From Cyclobacteriaceae bacterium (lineage in GTDB: Bacteria > Bacteroidota > Bacteroidia > Cytophagales > Cyclobacteriaceae): DNA of 64,000 bases. Positions 18,684 to 27,722 of this stretch are shown here, piece by piece. The stretch spans positions 1 through 64,000 of the forward strand of contig JANQKF010000022.1 of NCBI GenBank assembly GCA_028281285.1. Reading direction: 5' to 3'. The first letter of the stretch is position 1. Each line of letters opens with the position of its first letter. The notes under the pieces are model-generated. The model saw nothing but the letters and a program-made list of their open reading frames with translations, was not told where the DNA came from and ran no database searches. The position numbers were made by a program, and so were the translations under genes.

Positions 18684-19669
18684 ATATTCTCCTCTTTCAA
18701 CCAATCCACGGTCTTCTGCACTCCGTCTTTTAAAGGTGTTACCTTGTACCCCAATTCCTGTTCTGCCTTAGCACTTGATACACTCCATTTATAGAGGTAT
18801 TTTCTCACCCATCCCGGAGTAATCATAGGAGGGCGACCAAAGCGTTTGGCCATAAAAAGCTGAAACTGTGCAAAAGTGAGCATTACACCTAATGGCATTT
18901 TATACAATCGATATTTTTTACCACCGATTTCGGCAATGGTATCGAAAAGCTCGTGATAAGTGGCATCTTCACCACCTAGTAGGTATCGTTCGCCTGGTCG
19001 ACCGTTGGCCATAGCCAGGATATGCCCATTGATCACATCGTCAACAAATACATAATTGCCAGTAGAATACCCATCACCAGGGATAAATTTCCATTTTCCG
19101 GCAATGTATTGTTTCACCAGCTTGGTGACTGAATTGCTCACATTTAAAGGTCCAGGTCCATAGACCCGTGTGGGATTGACAATTACCACATGTTGCCCAT
19201 CTTTGACACGTTCTTTGATCTGTAGTTCAGATTCGTATTTGGTGCTCTCATAGTCCGTAAAAAAATCGACTTGACGAGGAGTCTCTTCGTTGACCGGCCC
19301 ATCAATGGCGGGACCGATAACCCCGGCTGTAGAGGTTACCACTACCTTTTTGACGGCATTCTTTTTGGCGGCATCCAACACGTTAAGGGTCCCGATTTTG
19401 TTTACCTGTTCAAACGTATCGCCCTTGGCCCATACGCTTGCGAAAGCAGCCAGATGATAGACCTCATCGCAATTTTTCATGCCGGATTCCATCGCCTCTG
19501 TTGAGAACAAATCACCTTCTATATGAGAAATACGCTCATGTCGCAAATCCTTTGCTTTAGACTGATTTCGAATGAGAGTAACCACTTCATTCCCTTCATC
19601 GGCCAACTTATGGGCCAATTTCCTACCGATAAAACCGGTCGCTCCTGTGATAAAAATTCTCTTAGCCAT
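18680..19669 (-). CDS. NAD-dependent epimerase/dehydratase (dihydroflavonol reductase-like)
   Basis: The 329-residue extended SDR begins with the Rossmann motif FITGATGFIGRKLAHKLADE. It has VYHLAAFASVWAKGD after strand 4, a TSTAGVIGP active-site strand, and Tyr-x3-Lys in DYESTKYESELQ. A PTRVYGPGPLN segment is typical of the DFR/3-beta-HSD-like group. Its start overlaps the CPBP gene stop by one base (TAATG) and its stop overlaps the SDR start by four bases. This arrangement implies co-translation. The substrate, possibly a sterol- or polyketide-like compound or a sugar, cannot be read. Confidence 0.9.
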   Translation of the reverse strand: MAKRIFITGATGFIGRKLAHKLADEGNEVVTLIRNQSKAKDLRHERISHIEGDLFSTEAMESGMKNCDEVYHLAAFASVWAKGDTFEQVNKIGTLNVLDAAKKNAVKKVVVTSTAGVIGPAIDGPVNEETPRQVDFFTDYESTKYESELQIKERVKDGQHVVIVNPTRVYGPGPLNVSNSVTKLVKQYIAGKWKFIPGDGYSTGNYVFVDDVINGHILAMANGRPGERYLLGGEDATYHELFDTIAEIGGKKYRLYKMPLGVMLTFAQFQLFMAKRFGRPPMITPGWVRKYLYKWSVSSAKAEQELGYKVTPLKDGVQKTVDWLKEENI

Positions 19670-20385
19670 TAAATAACTTTCATTTCGGGGTGGTGCTTCA
19701 AAGAGAAGAAGAAATTAGACAATGCCAGGGTAATATGCACAAAAAAGGCTACCCAAATGGTCCCTGTGGTCAAAGTAACCAGGCACAAGACAATACCCAA
19801 TGGAATCGCCCCGATGGTTTCTTCTAAGTTCTTCGGTACATGAACGAGGGCATAGATTGCAGCATTCAGAATAATGGCGGGCCATTCCCCCAATAATGGT
19901 ACTGTTGCAAAGAGCAAAATCCCTCGGAACATCAATTCATACCCAAATAAATAAGCACACCATGTAAAAGCATTGGTGGCTACCATGCCCTTGGTCCATT
20001 CGGGCTCGCGGACATTGGGATAAAATGCCAGATTCTTCTCCTTTTTCGAATTCACAAAATTCATTGGGATGATAATCAGTGCTAAACCGGCAATCCAATA
20101 GATAGATGTCAAATGATTCTTAAAGGCGATGCCATAATCTTCCAGTCCTCTTCCAAGTACCATCATCATAATTGCCAATGGGATGATGCCAATAGTTATG
20201 GCCCCCAAATACCGGTGCGACCATAGCGCCCTGGTGTTTCCCCTTACTTGACCGTACTTTTTTGCAAAACCGTTGTTCACTTTTTCAGAAATAGAAACAA
20301 AGTGATAAATGCTAAAACCAAGGGTGACTAAAGCAATGGCTAAAACAGGTTCTAGGTACTCAGGCTGCCACTTTGGGATGTTCAT
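19669..20385 (-). CDS. CPBP-family intramembrane metalloprotease
   Basis: The 238-residue multi-pass protein carries the CPBP (Abi/Rce1-like) motifs in order: YELMFRG near residue 148 (a variant of the EExxxR box, with one Glu and Arg), FxxxH as YALVHVP, and HxxxxxN in HITLALSN. About seven hydrophobic segments are visible. The family cleaves prenylated or membrane proteins, or acts as membrane scaffolds. Having a single Glu where many members have two may reduce or alter catalysis. It is the first gene of the three-gene operon, with a -7 element 26 bases upstream. Confidence 0.8.
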   Translation of the reverse strand: MNIPKWQPEYLEPVLAIALVTLGFSIYHFVSISEKVNNGFAKKYGQVRGNTRALWSHRYLGAITIGIIPLAIMMMVLGRGLEDYGIAFKNHLTSIYWIAGLALIIIPMNFVNSKKEKNLAFYPNVREPEWTKGMVATNAFTWCAYLFGYELMFRGILLFATVPLLGEWPAIILNAAIYALVHVPKNLEETIGAIPLGIVLCLVTLTTGTIWVAFFVHITLALSNFFFSLKHHPEMKVI

Positions 20386-20410
20386 TGTCGCAATTTTGGC
20401 GAATTGGATG

Positions 20411-20418
20411 CAAAAATA
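20411..20418 (-). promoter_or_regulatory. -7 promoter element TATTTTTG for the CPBP operon
   Basis: Read on the minus strand this is TATTTTTG, a full TAnnTTTG match. It places transcription start about 20 bases ahead of the CPBP start codon. TTTG motifs occur further upstream but not at ideal spacing. Confidence 0.5.
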
Positions 20419-20478
20419 AGAACATCTGTTACAAAAGAGGGTGCAAACCTTTAAATTCAGGAGTAAACCGCGATTGTC

Positions 20479-21201
20479 ATGAAGAAAGCCCTTTGTCTCC
20501 TATTTCTGCTCTCATATTTTTCAGTCACCGCACAGGAAATCTCAGGAGAAGAACTCCTAAACCGCAGCATTGCATTTCACGACCCCGATGGAAAATGGGG
20601 AAAGGTAAGAATGGATTTAGTCATCCATATGGAAACACCGACCCGACCAATGCGCCCAAGCAGAGTAATGATTGACAATAAAAACGGCATCTTCGAACTG
20701 AGACAAATCACGGGAGGAAGGGAAAAAGTATGGATGGTGGATGCCAGGGACACATGTTCCTTTTTAGTGGATTATCGAGCACCACTTTCAAAGGTCGAAG
20801 CTGACAGTCTCAATCTTACGAACTATCGTGCCAGGAGAATGCGCGATTATTACACCTATCTCTACGGGTTGCCAATGAAATTGAAAGATACAGGTACCAA
20901 GATTGATTCTCAGGTAAAGAAAACTGACTTTCTTGGCAAGGAAGTACTGGCGCTAAAGGTGACTTATGATGAAGAAGTGGGAAAAGACACCTGGTATTTC
21001 TATTTCAATCCGAATACCTATGCCATGGAAGGTTATCGGTTTTATCATGATGAATCGATCAATGATGGGGAATACATTACACTGGAGGGAATGATGATCA
21101 AAAATGGAATGCGCATTCCAAGAGATCGCTCATGGTATGTCAATAAAGATGGAAGACTATTAGGAGTGGATTATCTGAAGAGTATGGAGGTGAAGAACTA
21201 G
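20479..21201 (+). CDS. Exported LolA-like/DUF6503-type protein
   Basis: The 240-residue protein has a signal peptide ending VTAQ. The mature part begins GEELLNRSIAFHDPDGKW, which matches a Bacteroidota-specific periplasmic family related to LolA/outer-membrane lipoprotein-sorting folds. Repeated beta-strand pairs follow (WYFYFNPNTYAMEGYRFY, MRIPRDRSWYVNKDGRLLG). It probably acts in the periplasm and may bind a lipid or hydrophobic ligand (inference from fold similarity). It stands alone, convergent with the gene ending at 21208. Confidence 0.65.
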   Translation: MKKALCLLFLLSYFSVTAQEISGEELLNRSIAFHDPDGKWGKVRMDLVIHMETPTRPMRPSRVMIDNKNGIFELRQITGGREKVWMVDARDTCSFLVDYRAPLSKVEADSLNLTNYRARRMRDYYTYLYGLPMKLKDTGTKIDSQVKKTDFLGKEVLALKVTYDEEVGKDTWYFYFNPNTYAMEGYRFYHDESINDGEYITLEGMMIKNGMRIPRDRSWYVNKDGRLLGVDYLKSMEVKN

Positions 21202-21207
21202 GAATTA

Positions 21208-21855
21208 TTACTTCTTTTTCTTCTTTAAAGAATTGATAAACTGCGCCCAGGCAAATGGGTTGAGCAATGGATTGGCTCTTGGACCGGCAGCATTTTGAAG
21301 ATTGTAAAACTGCTGGTTCATCATATAGCGATAATTCATACTCGGACTTCCCTCTATAGGCATTGTCCTGACCATTTCGCTTACGGATTCTGCACTGAAA
21401 TTCCTCAAGACATTCTCCTGGTCTTCACTCAGATTCATGGCCAATATGGCCTCTTTGAACAGTTCTTCGGTAGGGAACGGATTTACTTCAACATCTGCCA
21501 ATTCGGTTACTGCATCTTCCATGGCTAAAACAATATTATACCGGGTACCTTCATCATCCGGAATTACTATCGTTGCTGTTTTATATCCCACGGCACTAAA
21601 TATCACAGTGTCACCAGCCAGGAAAGCTTTGCTAAACCAACCTCTATAGTCGGATACGGTTCCACGTCCGGTATAAGGGTCATAGATATGAACACCAAAA
21701 ATCGAGTTGGAACTATCACTGTCCATCACCAAACCTGAAACCTGAACGATATGAAGATCATCCTGGGCCTGCAAATCATTACTGTTCATTAAAGTGAACA
21801 GAATGATGAAAACCACAGCTAAGCGGAGGAATATTTTCGTTAAGCTATTAGCCAT
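21208..21855 (-). CDS. Carboxypeptidase-regulatory-like (CarboxypepD_reg) exported protein
   Basis: The protein has 215 residues from ATG 21855. An ATG six codons earlier lies upstream of the likely transcription start given by the -7 element at 21871-21878 and is less likely. A signal peptide (LAVVFIILFTLMNS) precedes the beta-sandwich domain VSGLVMDSDSSNSIFGVHIY, with GTVSDYRGWFSKAF and FSAVGYKTATIVIPD. This pattern is shared with the plug-preceding domain of TonB receptors, but no barrel follows. The C-terminus is a unique helical region ending in five lysines. It is probably periplasmic or outer-membrane associated. The function is unknown. Confidence 0.75.
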   Translation of the reverse strand: MANSLTKIFLRLAVVFIILFTLMNSNDLQAQDDLHIVQVSGLVMDSDSSNSIFGVHIYDPYTGRGTVSDYRGWFSKAFLAGDTVIFSAVGYKTATIVIPDDEGTRYNIVLAMEDAVTELADVEVNPFPTEELFKEAILAMNLSEDQENVLRNFSAESVSEMVRTMPIEGSPSMNYRYMMNQQFYNLQNAAGPRANPLLNPFAWAQFINSLKKKKK

Positions 21856-21870
21856 TTGATCATATAACGC

Positions 21871-21898
21871 CAAAACTATCCAAATTGATTAATCAATT
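21871..21898 (-). promoter_or_regulatory. Promoter with overlapping 16-bp palindrome
   Basis: The minus strand reads TAGTTTTG at 21878-21871, a TAnnTTTG -7 element for the gene starting at 21855. Just upstream lies the perfect palindrome AATTGATTAATCAATT (21883-21898), covering the expected -33 region. It resembles the A/T-rich operators of ArsR/SmtB proteins, and an ArsR gene starts at 22000 on the other strand. Confidence 0.45.
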
Positions 21899-21999
21899 CT
21901 GTCAATGGCGTCTTACAGTTTGCAATAATAACAACTCAAAGCGTCAAAAGTACTGGGGAATGCGAATTATTCTTTTCAATTTAACAATTCTTAACCCCT

Positions 22000-22383
22000 A
22001 TGAGACTCAAGAATTTTAGCCTTCCATTCGGTCTACAAATCTTCAAGGCAATGTCTGATGAAGCAAGACTAAGGATCATGCATTTGCTTTTCAAAAATGG
22101 AGAATTGACCATCTCAGACCTTGAGCATATTCTTGATTTTACTCAAACAAAAACCTCCCGCCACATCACTTATTTGAAGAACTCGGATATCGTCAATGCA
22201 AGAAAAGTGGATCAATGGGTGTTTTATAGTATTCGTGAGGAAGTCTTCGATGTACTCAATCAATTGTTCGCTTATATGAACAGGGACAATGTGTTTCAGA
22301 AGGATCAAGAGACCTTTGAGGTACTTAAGTCAAATAGGGAACTTGCTAAAAATCGAGTGAGAAGTAGAGGTTGGACATCTTAA
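22000..22383 (+). CDS. ArsR-family winged-helix regulator
   Basis: The 127-residue protein has the ArsR layout: FKAMSDEARLRIMHLLFKNG, then LTISDLEHILDFTQTKTSRH as the HTH, and a wing ending in QWVFYSIREE. The typical metal-binding ELCVCDL motif is absent, replaced by ELTISDLEHIL, and the protein has no Cys in this helix. It is thus unlikely to sense arsenite or zinc through the alpha-3 site. A C-terminal helical extension (FQKDQETFEVLKSNREL) is present. It lies 12 bases ahead of the HAD gene, so both are probably co-transcribed. It may bind the palindrome at 21883. Confidence 0.88.
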   Translation: MRLKNFSLPFGLQIFKAMSDEARLRIMHLLFKNGELTISDLEHILDFTQTKTSRHITYLKNSDIVNARKVDQWVFYSIREEVFDVLNQLFAYMNRDNVFQKDQETFEVLKSNRELAKNRVRSRGWTS

Positions 22384-22395
22384 GAAAATTGGGTC

Positions 22396-23091
22396 TTGGG
22401 TAAATACAAACACGTATTCTTTGATTTGGATCATACCCTTTGGGATTATGATACAAATGCGGCTGAAGCCTTGGGAGAATTGCATCATAAGCATCAAATA
22501 TGGGATAAAAGTGGATTTAGTCCTGAAGAATTACACCGTACTTTCCTGGAGGTCAATGATATTCTATGGGATGACTATAACCTTGCGAAGATTGGGCGAG
22601 ATGACATCCGCAGAAATCGTTTTCCAATGATCTACAAGAAGCTTGGAGTCCCGCTAGATCATATCCCGGAAAATATAGAGTACGAATATGTGAACTTATG
22701 TCCCACAAAAAGTGCCATATTCCCCGATGCCTTCCAGGTTTTGAATACACTTGCTGAAGATCGTGTATTGCACGTGATCACCAATGGATTTGATGATATT
22801 CAGTTTACAAAAATGGAGAGTTCAGGCCTGAGAGATTATTTTGAAGTAATCATTACCTCAGAAACCGCTGGTTATAGAAAACCGGATCCCCGGATATTTG
22901 ATTTAGCCCTTTCCCGGGCAGGCGCTCAAAAACAAGAGAGTGTGATGATTGGAGACAATTTGATTTCGGATATTGGAGGTGCCAGGGAGTTTGGTATTGA
23001 TCAGGTCTTTTTCAATCCGAATTCGAAGTCGCACAATGATTCGGTAACCTACGAAATCAAACGTTTGAACGAGCTATTGGAACTACTTTAG
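22396..23091 (+). CDS. HAD hydrolase, YjjG-type noncanonical pyrimidine nucleotidase
   Basis: The 231-residue HAD-superfamily phosphatase has catalytic FFDLDHTLWDYD (motif I, two Asp), TNGFDD (motif II), the Lys in GYRKPDPRIF (motif III) and MIGDNLISDIGGAR (motif IV). The Trp after HTL and the helical cap match the YjjG/YfnB group, which dephosphorylates nucleoside monophosphates including damaged ones. No ATG is available after the in-frame stop at 22381, and the TTG at 22396 is the only convincing start. It follows the ArsR gene closely. Confidence 0.85.
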   Translation: MGKYKHVFFDLDHTLWDYDTNAAEALGELHHKHQIWDKSGFSPEELHRTFLEVNDILWDDYNLAKIGRDDIRRNRFPMIYKKLGVPLDHIPENIEYEYVNLCPTKSAIFPDAFQVLNTLAEDRVLHVITNGFDDIQFTKMESSGLRDYFEVIITSETAGYRKPDPRIFDLALSRAGAQKQESVMIGDNLISDIGGAREFGIDQVFFNPNSKSHNDSVTYEIKRLNELLELL

Positions 23092-23120
23092 CAAAGTTTT
23101 TATTACCATAAGTGAACCCG

Positions 23121-23128
23121 TATATTTG
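23121..23128 (+). promoter_or_regulatory. -7 promoter element TATATTTG for pruA
   Basis: This is a full TAnnTTTG match 35 bases ahead of the pruA ATG. GTTTTT about 20 bases upstream may serve as a weak -33 box. Confidence 0.55.
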
Positions 23129-23162
23129 GGCTCATTTTCGAGACAAAAATTAACGCATAATT

Positions 23163-24794
23163 ATGGCTACCGGATTTTTCAACGTACCCGTTCCAAAAAA
23201 CGAACCTGTACTGAACTATGCTCCCGGATCACCGGAAAGAGCTGAGCTGCAAGCTGCTTTGGCAGAGGCGAGATCAAAAGAGATTGATGTTCCCATGTTT
23301 ATTGATGGGAAAGAAGTGAGAACCGATGACAAGCATGCCATCACCCCTCCACATGATCATCAGCATGTGTTAGGACATTATTCTGCCGGAACTGCTGATC
23401 ATGTACGTCAGGCCATTGATGCGGCCATGAAGGCCAAAAAACAATGGGGTGAAATGGGTTGGGAACACCGAGCAAGTATTTTCCTTAAAGCAGCAGAACT
23501 AATAGCTGGACCTTACAGAGCAAAATTGAATGCAGCCACTATGCTGGGGCAGTCGAAGAATGCTTTCCAGGCAGAGATTGATTCTGCATGTGAAATCACG
23601 GACTTCTTACGATTCAATGTGCAGTACATGACAGAAATTTATGCACAACAGCCGGAATCATCTGCTGGAATTTGGAATAGGCTGGAGCAAAGACCTTTGG
23701 AAGGCTTCGTATTTGCTTTAACACCTTTCAACTTTACTGCGATTGCCGGTAACCTTCCAACTTCTGCGGCCATGATGGGAAATACCATTGTATGGAAGCC
23801 ATCTAATACTCAGATCTATTCGGCTAATGTCCTGATGGAGATTTTTAGAGAAGCCGGTGTACCTGATGGTGTGATCAACCTTGTATTTGTAAGTGGACCA
23901 ACTGCCGGTGACGTGATTTTCAATGATCCTGACTTTGCAGGTATCCACTTTACCGGAAGTACGGGTGTTTTCCAGCACATCTGGAAAACCATTGGCGAAA
24001 ATATTTATAAGTACAAGTCTTATCCGAGGATCGTTGGTGAAACTGGAGGTAAGGACTTTATTATGGTACACAAGTCTTCGAATGCAAAAGAAGTGGCCAC
24101 CGCCATTTCAAGGGGAGCTTTTGAATACCAGGGACAGAAATGTTCTGCTGCTTCCAGAGCCTATATTCCCTCTAACCTGTGGGAAGAGGTGAAAAAATAC
24201 GTTCAGGCAGACCTTGCCTCAATGAAAATGGGAGGTACTGAAGATTTCACCAACTTCATTAATGCTGTGATTGACGAAAAGTCGTTTGACAAAATTGCAC
24301 AGTACATCGATGATGCAAAGGCTAGTCCGGATGTTGAGGTAATTGCGGGAGGAGGTTATGACAAGTCGAAAGGATATTTCGTAGAACCGACCGTATTGCT
24401 TTCGAAAGATCCGAACTACACGACCATGTGTGAAGAGATCTTCGGACCTGTAATGACTATTTATGTTTATCCGGAGGATGACTTTGAAGCGACTTTGGAT
24501 TTGGTGGATTCGACTTCGATTTATGCGTTGACAGGATCGATATTCTCGAATGATCGCTATGCTGCAGAACAGGCAACAAAACGATTGGAGCAAAGTGCCG
24601 GTAACTTCTATATTAATGACAAGCCGACAGGTGCTGTTGTAGGACAGCAACCGTTTGGAGGTGCCAGAGGATCAGGTACTAATGATAAAGCGGGCTCAAT
24701 GATCAACTTATTACGCTGGGTAAGCCCAAGAACGATTAAAGAGACCTTTGTTCCACCGAAAGACTATAGATATCCTTTCTTAGGGGAGGACTAA
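23163..24794 (+). CDS. pruA: L-glutamate gamma-semialdehyde dehydrogenase (P5C dehydrogenase)
   Basis: The 543-residue aldehyde dehydrogenase oxidises glutamate semialdehyde/pyrroline-5-carboxylate to glutamate with NAD, the second step of proline degradation. Catalytic Cys is at about residue 327 (YQGQKCSAASRAY) and the general-base Glu near 293 (VGETGGKDF). The nucleotide-binding GSTGVFQHIW follows ITFTGST-like HFTG. The substrate-specific end FGGARGSGTNDKAGS is typical of the single-domain eukaryotic/Bacteroidota-type P5CDH. It has its own promoter. No proline dehydrogenase gene is nearby. A palindromic repeat and a terminator follow. Confidence 0.95.
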   Translation: MATGFFNVPVPKNEPVLNYAPGSPERAELQAALAEARSKEIDVPMFIDGKEVRTDDKHAITPPHDHQHVLGHYSAGTADHVRQAIDAAMKAKKQWGEMGWEHRASIFLKAAELIAGPYRAKLNAATMLGQSKNAFQAEIDSACEITDFLRFNVQYMTEIYAQQPESSAGIWNRLEQRPLEGFVFALTPFNFTAIAGNLPTSAAMMGNTIVWKPSNTQIYSANVLMEIFREAGVPDGVINLVFVSGPTAGDVIFNDPDFAGIHFTGSTGVFQHIWKTIGENIYKYKSYPRIVGETGGKDFIMVHKSSNAKEVATAISRGAFEYQGQKCSAASRAYIPSNLWEEVKKYVQADLASMKMGGTEDFTNFINAVIDEKSFDKIAQYIDDAKASPDVEVIAGGGYDKSKGYFVEPTVLLSKDPNYTTMCEEIFGPVMTIYVYPEDDFEATLDLVDSTSIYALTGSIFSNDRYAAEQATKRLEQSAGNFYINDKPTGAVVGQQPFGGARGSGTNDKAGSMINLLRWVSPRTIKETFVPPKDYRYPFLGED

Positions 24795-24801
24795 AATAGA
24801 A

Positions 24802-24897
24802 GTCATCCTGAATTCATTTCAGGATCTTCTCATAAGCTATTCTGAAACCTGCCGTTGTCGCCTGCTTGCCGGCATAGGCAGGGTAGATACGTTCGAG
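24802..24897. repeat. Dispersed intergenic palindromic repeat, copy 1
   Basis: GTCATCCTGAA at 24802 is followed by TTTCAGGATCTTC and, later, CCTGC...GCAGG pairs. The first 30 bases closely match the element at 52111 (GTCATGCTGAACTTG, TTTCAGCATCTTC). It lies between the pruA stop and its terminator and encodes nothing evident. Confidence 0.55.
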
Positions 24898-24904
24898 GAT
24901 TTTT

Positions 24905-24932
24905 AAAAAAGGCTTTTCAGGAAGCCTTTTTT
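24905..24932 (+). terminator. Intrinsic terminator after pruA
   Basis: AAAAAAGGCTT (24905-24915) and AAGCCTTTTTT (24922-24932) form a perfect 11-bp stem with a TTCAGG loop; the T-run is part of the stem. The symmetric A/T ends allow action on both strands. Confidence 0.75.
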
Positions 24933-24946
24933 ATTATCTTAAAATC

Positions 24947-25438
24947 ATGACAGAGACACACGAAGAGGTAAAGCAATTCTTAAGCAAGGAGGTACGAACT
25001 GTACTCGCAGACCTGAAGGAAGACACACCTGCTTTATGGGGACTTATGACTCCACAGCACATGATCGAGCATCTGATCGTTACCTTCAAAATGTCGATCG
25101 GGCGAATAAAAATACCTGTAGTGAGTGCAGAAGAAGACCTTCCTCGAATCAAGGCTTATTTGATGAAAGACAGTCCGATGCGAAGGTCCGTGCCATCTCC
25201 TCTTGGTAAAAATGAACTTCAACCGCTGAGATCAGCATCATTGGAAGAAGCACGAGACAAACTGCTAAGCGAGGTGGATCATTTTGTGAAATTTCAGGAG
25301 GAACAACCTGACTTTATTGCAAATCACCCTTTTGGAGGCGCAGCCACCGCGACCGAATGGCTTTATATTCATCGGAAGCATATCAAACATCATTTTATTC
25401 AATTTGGCCTGATTGCCGATTACGAGCAGGCTTCATAG
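24947..25438 (+). CDS. DinB-superfamily protein (DUF1569-like)
   Basis: The 163-residue protein is predicted helical with the His spacing of DinB/YfiT metalloproteins: His in LMTPQHMIEHLIV near residue 45, and the C-terminal cluster HRKHIKHHFIQFG near 148. These would bind a divalent metal in a four-helix bundle. The family includes bacillithiol- and mycothiol-dependent transferases. The DUF1569-like subgroup has no assigned reaction. A second, unrelated DinB gene is at 54484. The start is ATG 24947 after the terminator. Confidence 0.7.
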   Translation: MTETHEEVKQFLSKEVRTVLADLKEDTPALWGLMTPQHMIEHLIVTFKMSIGRIKIPVVSAEEDLPRIKAYLMKDSPMRRSVPSPLGKNELQPLRSASLEEARDKLLSEVDHFVKFQEEQPDFIANHPFGGAATATEWLYIHRKHIKHHFIQFGLIADYEQAS

Positions 25439-25515
25439 AGGATCACTTCATATAATCTTCTTTTGCATTCCTGAATTGATTTGCCAACTTTAAGTAGGTC
25501 TCAAATTCTATATCG

Positions 25516-27705
25516 ATGAAACACTACTTTATATTATTCTCCCTTCTCATAGCCCAGATTGCATTTGCTCAAAAGCCTCAAAACCTTGACTTTGAACTGA
25601 TCGAGGTAGATAAGTTCACAGCTTTGAGCAGCTTTGGAAGTAATGAATATACGGTTTCCATTGACTCTACCCATGTTAAGAGCGGAAAGTACTCCGCACG
25701 TATAGAACAAAATGGAAAGACGAATTACAAAGCGATCTCCTTTGGGATACCTGCCAATTATCAGGGGTCGAAGATCAAACTCACCGGGTTCATAAAAACG
25801 GAAGGCGTAGATGCTGGCTATGCTGGTCTTTGGCTGAGAGTAGACCCCCAGCTCGGGTTTGACAATATGGCCAATCGAGGGATAAGGAAGACCACAGATT
25901 GGGCAGAATATGAGATTGAGATGGACCTACAATCCAATAGGGCAGAACGGATTGTTTTTGGAGCACTTCTCTCCGGAACGGGTAAAATGTGGGTTGATGA
26001 CTTAAAGATCACGATTGATGGGTTGGAGTTAGATCAAGTGCCGGAACGAACAGAACCGGTCATTAAGCCGGACACCACTTTTATCAAGGGATCTAAGGTT
26101 GTTTTTCCCGAATTGGACAAGAGGTTTATTTCAGACCTTGATCTTTTAGGTCGAGTTTGGGGCTTTCTGAAATATCATCATCCGACCGTGGCAGGAGGTA
26201 ACTACCATTGGGACTTTGAGTTGTTTAGAGTCTTGCCTAAATACCTCGAAGCTAAGAAGAAAGACCGACAGCAGGTACTGACCGATTGGATAGACCAGCT
26301 AGGGGAAGTACCACCTTGTGAAGATTGCGAACAGGTGTCTGATGATGCTTTTCTAAAACCTGATCATAAATGGATGAGCTCCTCCATGGTTGGAAAAGCC
26401 TTAAAACAGAAACTAGAACACATTCTTGAAAACAGACATCAAGGGCCAAACTTCTATATCAAATTATATCCCGGAGTTCGTAATCCTGAATTCAGAAATG
26501 AAGATACCTATGAAAATATGACCTACCCTGATAAAGGGTTCAGACTGTTAACGCTCTATCGATATTGGAATATGATCCACTACTTTTTTCCATATCGTCA
26601 CCTGACGGATAAAAACTGGAACGATGTGTTGGCAGAGTACATACCAAAGTTTATCAATGCCAAAAATGAGTACGAATTCGAAGAGGCGACTATCCAGATC
26701 ATTGGAGACGTGAAGGATACTCATGCCAATTTATGGGGTGGAAAAGATGTGATTGAAAACCGCAGAGGGACCCATTATCCTCCAGTTCATGTGAATTTTG
26801 TAGAAGACCAACTTGTGATAGTGGATTTTTACAATGAAGAGCATCGAGAGAGTTTAGGACTGAAAATTGGCGATGTGATTACTCATATCAACGGTCAGCA
26901 AGTGACTGATATGGTCAGGGAAAGACAAAAGAACTATCCTGCTTCTAATCAACCTACAAGAATGAGGGATGTTGCCTTGAATATGCTTCGATCAAACCAA
27001 GCTAAATCAACCATTACCTACAACAGGGGAGGATCCGAGATGGAAATGGAATTGCCTTTATTCCTCAGGCAAGACTTAAAAATTTACGGGTGGTACAGAC
27101 CTGATCCTGATGGAAAGAGCTTTAGATGGTTGGAAGATAATATTGGGTACGTGACTCTAAAGAATATTAAGGCGGAAGATATTCCTCAGATTAAGGAGCA
27201 GTTCGGTGATGCACGTGGAATCGTAATTGATATCAGAAATTATCCATCGACATTCGTGCCGTTTAGTCTGGGAGGGTTTTTTATAAACGAGCCTACTGGT
27301 TTTGCCAAGTTTACAAGGGGAAGCATCAACAATCCGGGGGAATTCCGAATGGGACAGCCAGTACAAATGCAGCCTGATCAAGACATGTTTAAAGGGAAAG
27401 TCGTAGTTCTTGTAAATGAAATCTCACAGAGTCAGGCAGAATATACCACGATGGCATTTCAGGCAGGTATGAACACCACAGTAGTGGGTAGTACCACGGC
27501 CGGGGCGGATGGTAATATCTCCCGCATTCTGTTACCCGGTGGGATGTCAACCATGATATCGGGAATAGGGGTTTATTACCCCGATGGTAGGGAGACCCAA
27601 CGCATAGGAATTGTACCGGATGTCGAGGTAAGGCCTACTATTAAGGGCATTAGAGAAGGCCGGGATGAATTGCTGGAAAAAGCCATTGAAATCATCAAAA
27701 ACTAA
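25516..27705 (+). CDS. S41-family (C-terminal processing) peptidase with beta-sandwich N-domain
   Basis: The 729-residue secreted protein has a signal peptide ending AFAQ. A carbohydrate-binding-like beta-sandwich (about 20-170; NLDFELIEV, SGKYSARIEQNG) comes first. A helical region (about 195-260), a tricorn-like bundle, and a PDZ domain near 420-490 (GLKIGDVITHINGQQV) follow. The S41 protease core has the catalytic Ser in NEISQSQAEYTTMAFQ (about 640) and the Lys-loop region GSTTAGADGN. S41 enzymes degrade periplasmic proteins or extracellular peptides. It is followed after 17 bases by a thioesterase gene. Its natural substrate is unknown. Confidence 0.88.
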   Translation: MKHYFILFSLLIAQIAFAQKPQNLDFELIEVDKFTALSSFGSNEYTVSIDSTHVKSGKYSARIEQNGKTNYKAISFGIPANYQGSKIKLTGFIKTEGVDAGYAGLWLRVDPQLGFDNMANRGIRKTTDWAEYEIEMDLQSNRAERIVFGALLSGTGKMWVDDLKITIDGLELDQVPERTEPVIKPDTTFIKGSKVVFPELDKRFISDLDLLGRVWGFLKYHHPTVAGGNYHWDFELFRVLPKYLEAKKKDRQQVLTDWIDQLGEVPPCEDCEQVSDDAFLKPDHKWMSSSMVGKALKQKLEHILENRHQGPNFYIKLYPGVRNPEFRNEDTYENMTYPDKGFRLLTLYRYWNMIHYFFPYRHLTDKNWNDVLAEYIPKFINAKNEYEFEEATIQIIGDVKDTHANLWGGKDVIENRRGTHYPPVHVNFVEDQLVIVDFYNEEHRESLGLKIGDVITHINGQQVTDMVRERQKNYPASNQPTRMRDVALNMLRSNQAKSTITYNRGGSEMEMELPLFLRQDLKIYGWYRPDPDGKSFRWLEDNIGYVTLKNIKAEDIPQIKEQFGDARGIVIDIRNYPSTFVPFSLGGFFINEPTGFAKFTRGSINNPGEFRMGQPVQMQPDQDMFKGKVVVLVNEISQSQAEYTTMAFQAGMNTTVVGSTTAGADGNISRILLPGGMSTMISGIGVYYPDGRETQRIGIVPDVEVRPTIKGIREGRDELLEKAIEIIKN

Positions 27706-27722
27706 AGTGTTACATAGGCCTA

